Assembly: GCA_964362645.1 (NCBI GenBank)
Contig: CAYIFC010000032.1
Coordinates: forward strand, 1-7,020
Direction of reading: 5' to 3'
Length of the DNA: 7,020 nucleotides
Source: CAYIFC01 sp964362645
Lineage (GTDB): Bacteria; Patescibacteriota; Minisyncoccia; Phycocordibacterales; JACOZG01
Positions 4,771 to 7,020 of this stretch are shown here, piece after piece. The notes below the pieces were generated by a model. The model did no database searches. It was not told the origin of the DNA and was given only the letters and a program-made list of their open reading frames with translations. Each line of letters begins with the position of its first letter. Positions within the stretch are counted from its first letter, which is position 1. Position numbers and translations under genes: made by a program.

Positions 4771-4828
4771 TCACACCCCGCCTAAAAACTCGTTTTGGTA
4801 GTTGGAGCGGTGAGTGGCGCGGGAGTAG
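4771..4828 (-). repeat. 57-bp direct repeat, copy 3, forming the 3' end of rodA
   Basis: This copy lies within the rodA frame: read on the minus strand it encodes YSRATHRSNYQNEFLGGV and the TGA stop. Conventional RodA proteins end shortly after the last membrane helix, so these 18 residues look like an addition or a duplicated target. It is the only copy inside a gene. Confidence 0.94.
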
Positions 4829-5916
4829 CGGCGCATACCCATCAAGATCCCAAGACCGATAAACTCGGAAAGTAGGTGCGACCCACCGTAACTCACAAAA
4901 GGTAGGGTTAAACCAGTCACCGGCAAAAGGCCGATATTCATTCCGACATTGATGATAAAGTGGGCAACAAAAAACGAGACGAGGCCCATAGCAAATAGAG
5001 TTTCAAAATTACTCGCGCCCAACAGTGCGGCCTTAACAATCCGCCAAATCACGATCGAGAATAATACGAAAAGCAAGAGAACGCCAACTAATCCCCACTC
5101 TTCAGCAAAGGCCGCGAAAATAAAGTCCGTTTGATATTCGGGCAAGAATTTGAGTCGCGATTGCGTGCCATAACCCACACCCTTACCTAAAATTTGCCCC
5201 GAACCAACGGCAATTGTGGACTGAAAGGCGTTATAGCCCGCGCCGCGTATATCTTCCAACGGATGGAGAAAGCTAACGATCCGAGTCTGCTGAATCGGAG
5301 TAAAAACAAACAACCACAGAATGCTGAACGCCACAGCGCCCAAACCAAGTACGGCTAGTAAATGCTTTTTTGAGACACCAGAAACTATGATCATACCGAG
5401 CCAGATTGAGAAAATAATGACCGCCGAACCAAAGTCAGGTTGCCTAAGAATGAGTACGAAAGGGATGAGAGCGTAAAAACCGGAAATTAGAATATGGCGC
5501 ACATTAGCGATCTCAATGTGACGCCGCGAGAAGTATTTAGCTAACACCAATATCAGCGCTAACTTCATAAAGTCAGCCGGCTGAAAAGAAATGAAACCAA
5601 AACGAAACCAACCCCTAGCACCACGGACACTGGTACCAAAAACCAACAACACCAGCAAGACTAACGACAAGCTACCAAAAATAGCAACGAGAACACCACT
5701 CCGTCGCAAAAAGCGAAAATCCAAACTACTTAAAATAAGGAAGGTGGCTAAACTGACAGCAATCCAAATTAGTTGACGGTCAAAAAAGTAACTTTCCGTT
5801 GTAAACGAGTTCATCGTCACCAACCCCGCTCCAGCCAACAGAAGAGTTGAGCTGAGCAAAATTAGATCTAAACGTTTTGAAAAATTTTTAATCCAAACGA
5901 AAATGGGGGTAAACAT
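4771..5916 (-). CDS. rodA: RodA, SEDS-family peptidoglycan glycosyltransferase
   Basis: A 381-residue polytopic membrane enzyme that polymerises lipid II into glycan strands during cell elongation, working with a class B penicillin-binding protein. About ten hydrophobic helices are visible. SEDS motifs include RGARGWFRFGFISFQPADFM (99-117), RQPDFGSAVI (158-167), LPEYQTDFIFAAFAEEWG (258-275) with the catalytic-type Asp264, and the NVGMNIGLLPVTGLTLPFVS block followed by YGGSHLL (323-348). RodA is preferred over FtsW or SpoVE because of PVTGLTLPFVSYGGS and the short N-terminus. The ATG at 5916 is the only plausible start; it overlaps the upstream gene by 29 nt, so the two are probably co-translated. 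The last 18 residues come from repeat copy 3. Confidence 0.94.
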   Translation of the reverse strand: MFTPIFVWIKNFSKRLDLILLSSTLLLAGAGLVTMNSFTTESYFFDRQLIWIAVSLATFLILSSLDFRFLRRSGVLVAIFGSLSLVLLVLLVFGTSVRGARGWFRFGFISFQPADFMKLALILVLAKYFSRRHIEIANVRHILISGFYALIPFVLILRQPDFGSAVIIFSIWLGMIIVSGVSKKHLLAVLGLGAVAFSILWLFVFTPIQQTRIVSFLHPLEDIRGAGYNAFQSTIAVGSGQILGKGVGYGTQSRLKFLPEYQTDFIFAAFAEEWGLVGVLLLFVLFSIVIWRIVKAALLGASNFETLFAMGLVSFFVAHFIINVGMNIGLLPVTGLTLPFVSYGGSHLLSEFIGLGILMGMRRYSRATHRSNYQNEFLGGV

Positions 5917-6643
5917 CTATATATTGCGGTGGTTCAGCGAAAGGTCGCGGCCAAGTAAAAACGGCTTTGCCGGTTTCGTTAGCAGCGACATGTTCGACAA
6001 TGGTGGCACTGGCGGCAATAGCGTTACGATCTTGATCAGAAAGAACGACCGACAACTGAACATTCTCCCACGCGGTGCGAGTGTTATTAGTAATTTCTAC
6101 TGTTAACTTCGGGTTGGGTTCGTTAATAAACGGTTCTTTGGTAACTATAATTGTGGGGGGGGCTTCAACGACTCGCTCCCAGCGTGGAGCCTGGGTAAAC
6201 TCTATAAAGGCTCGAGCGGGTTTACGACGACCAACATCAATACCGTTTAAAAAGATAGCGAAACTCTCTCGGGGATTAAGAAATATTTCTCCCTGTTTGA
6301 TCGTAATCAAAATATTTTGATCATCAACTAAACGTATTGAATATGGCACCTTGGTAGCTGCTAATTTCGAATTAGGGTTGGTTAGCAACGCCCCCACTTC
6401 ATACACACCATCGGCAATAGTAAAGATTCTGGTCCAAGCAACTTTAATAGGTAAGGCCTCATTCGGACAGACGGCCGTACAGGCACCACCGCAATCAATA
6501 TCTAATTCGCCCTGGTTTTGTCGACCGTCGCCACAACTCGGCTCCGGCCGATAAAACACAAAAACCCCGCCGGCCACTGCCGCTACGAGGATAATGAGTA
6601 AGAGAAAATAAGAAAATTGTCGTCTACGACTCCACGAGGCCAT
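5888..6643 (-). CDS. Membrane-anchored protein with Cys-rich motif and beta-sandwich ectodomain, function unknown
   Basis: A 251-residue protein I cannot name. The basic N-terminus (SWSRRRQF) precedes one membrane helix (about 10-31), giving an N-in, C-out anchor. Next comes a cysteine motif, SCGDGRQNQGELDIDCGG then ACTAVCP (Cys37, 51, 55, 59), like the DCGG-x-C repeats of some surface proteins and suited to disulfides or metal. The rest is beta-rich with two likely Ig-like or FxLYD/CARDB-like units (about 65-150 and 160-251; note LTVEITNNTRTAWENVQLSV). ATG 6643 is chosen over a TTG at 6652, because a -10 box covers the latter. Its end overlaps rodA by 29 nt, pointing to an envelope role, perhaps linked with cell-wall synthesis. 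Confidence 0.8.
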   Translation of the reverse strand: MASWSRRRQFSYFLLLIILVAAVAGGVFVFYRPEPSCGDGRQNQGELDIDCGGACTAVCPNEALPIKVAWTRIFTIADGVYEVGALLTNPNSKLAATKVPYSIRLVDDQNILITIKQGEIFLNPRESFAIFLNGIDVGRRKPARAFIEFTQAPRWERVVEAPPTIIVTKEPFINEPNPKLTVEITNNTRTAWENVQLSVVLSDQDRNAIAASATIVEHVAANETGKAVFTWPRPFAEPPQYIDVYPHFRLD

Positions 6644-6651
6644 GATGATCA

Positions 6652-6660
6652 ATCATAGCA
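6652..6660 (-). promoter_or_regulatory. Candidate extended -10 (TGCTATGAT) for the anchored-protein/rodA operon
   Basis: On the minus strand TGCTATGAT ends 8 nt before the ATG at 6643, predicting a nearly leaderless transcript. No TTGACA-like -35 is seen; an AT-rich T7 run precedes it. It closely matches the box at 1134-1142 in sequence and spacing. Confidence 0.5.
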
Positions 6661-6676
6661 AAAAAACAAATTAAAC
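6660..6676 (-). terminator. Possible rRNA operon terminator (T-rich tail after 5S)
   Basis: The minus strand after the 5S terminal stem reads TTTAATTTG and then T7. The 14-bp 5S closing stem followed by this tail could act as an intrinsic terminator. It runs directly into the next promoter, so read-through from the rRNA operon into the anchored-protein gene is also possible. Confidence 0.4.
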
Positions 6677-6796
6677 GCTTGGACCCGGCGACTGGCTACT
6701 CTCCCGCAAAGCAGTACCATCGCCACTACCGCGTTTCACTACTGGGTTCGGAATGGGACCAGGTGGGACCACGGCGTCAAATCACCGGATCCAAGC
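6677..6796 (-). rRNA. rrf: 5S ribosomal RNA
   Basis: A 120-nt RNA on the minus strand with the terminal stem GCTTGGATCCGGTG pairing with CGCCGGGTCCAAGC (two G-U pairs). It contains the conserved loop sequence CCATTCCGAACCCAG, then AGTGAAACGC, GGCGATGGTACTGC and GGGAGAGTAG in the expected order. Ends are set by the limits of the terminal helix and may be off by a base or two. It lies about 70 bp after 23S with no tRNA between. Confidence 0.93.
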
Positions 6797-6865
6797 CTTC
6801 AATTAATATCTAGATAGCAAGAGAGAATTATAAAGTGAGAAAAAATCTAAATTGTGATTTGCAAG
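6797..6865 (-). other. 23S-5S internal transcribed spacer
   Basis: About 70 bp of AT-rich sequence with no tRNA. It holds a T6 run and a TTATAAT that resembles a -10 box but lacks a good -35. It is presumably removed during rRNA processing. Confidence 0.7.

Positions 6866-7020
<155 letters not shown>

Larger units (their letters stand above)
2810..4828. mobile_element. Putative repeat-bounded cassette array of toxin-antitoxin and nuclease genes
   Basis: Three direct repeats of about 57 bp divide this stretch into two segments: a Phd-PemK operon (4107-4770) and an NYN nuclease plus hicBA (2868-4049). All repeats point the same way and the rightmost one is the rodA 3' end. Cargo types and flush boundaries resemble integrative cassettes, but no integrase, transposase or classical integron attC consensus is visible, so mobility is inference only. 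Confidence 0.4.

Noticed and set aside
4771..4774. Antitoxin start near 4774
   Set aside because: It lies upstream of the -35 and -10 boxes and would overlap the rodA stop; the Phd domain begins at ATG 4711.
2810..4828. CRISPR array
   Set aside because: The repeats are too long and too few, and the intervals of 0.7-1.2 kb contain genes rather than spacers.
4949..5776. Plus-strand open frames within rodA (4949-5134 and 5591-5776)
   Set aside because: They are shadows of the rodA frame with no independent support.
5903..6554. Plus-strand open frames within the anchored-protein gene
   Set aside because: They are antisense shadows, made open by the codon use of the real gene.

Overview
The window looks like a piece of a small-genome bacterium, most probably a Candidate Phyla Radiation (Patescibacteria) lineage such as Parcubacteria. 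This is inferred from gene style, not proven. The clues are a single-domain prepilin with a divergent Cys-bearing C-terminus, a membrane-anchored Cys-rich protein ahead of rodA, very tight gene packing, start codons lying 8-10 nt from -10 boxes (near-leaderless mRNAs), and many small toxin-antitoxin genes. No phylogenetic marker other than the rRNA is present, and I could not run a search on it.

Layout. 1-1101 (minus, cut by the window edge): a polyprenyl-phosphate sugar-1-phosphate transferase (WcaJ/PglC type). It diverges across about 50 bp from a plus-strand family 4 glycosyltransferase (1153-2310), whose end overlaps a type IV prepilin gene (2291-2800). The glycosyltransferase carries two unusual in-frame repeats: four perfect 7-bp units and a 29-bp perfect palindrome. 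The right side is on the minus strand: the 3' end of 23S rRNA (to 7020), 5S rRNA (6677-6796), a membrane-anchored Cys-rich protein (5888-6643) and rodA (4771-5916), which overlaps it.

Between prepilin and rodA lies the most interesting part. Three near-identical direct repeats of about 57 bp (2810-2867, 4050-4106, 4771-4828) bracket two compact segments. The first, 4107-4770, is a complete Phd/YefM-PemK toxin-antitoxin operon with its own promoter and tandem operator, and it almost exactly fills the space between two repeats. The second, 2868-4049, holds an NYN/PIN-like nuclease gene convergent with a hicB-hicA pair in which hicA has lost its C-terminus. The rightmost repeat is the 3' end of rodA itself: it encodes the last 18 residues and most of the stop codon. 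The layout resembles a cassette array built at the 3' end of a conserved gene, with a repeat left at each junction, but no recombinase is in view. A dispersed REP-like or RPE-like element that happened to land three times is the main alternative.

How the genes work together: the sugar-phosphate transferase, glycosyltransferase and prepilin could belong to one surface polysaccharide or pilus-glycosylation locus. RodA and the anchored protein serve the cell envelope. The central island holds only toxin-antitoxin and RNase-type genes, typical of addiction or defence cargo.
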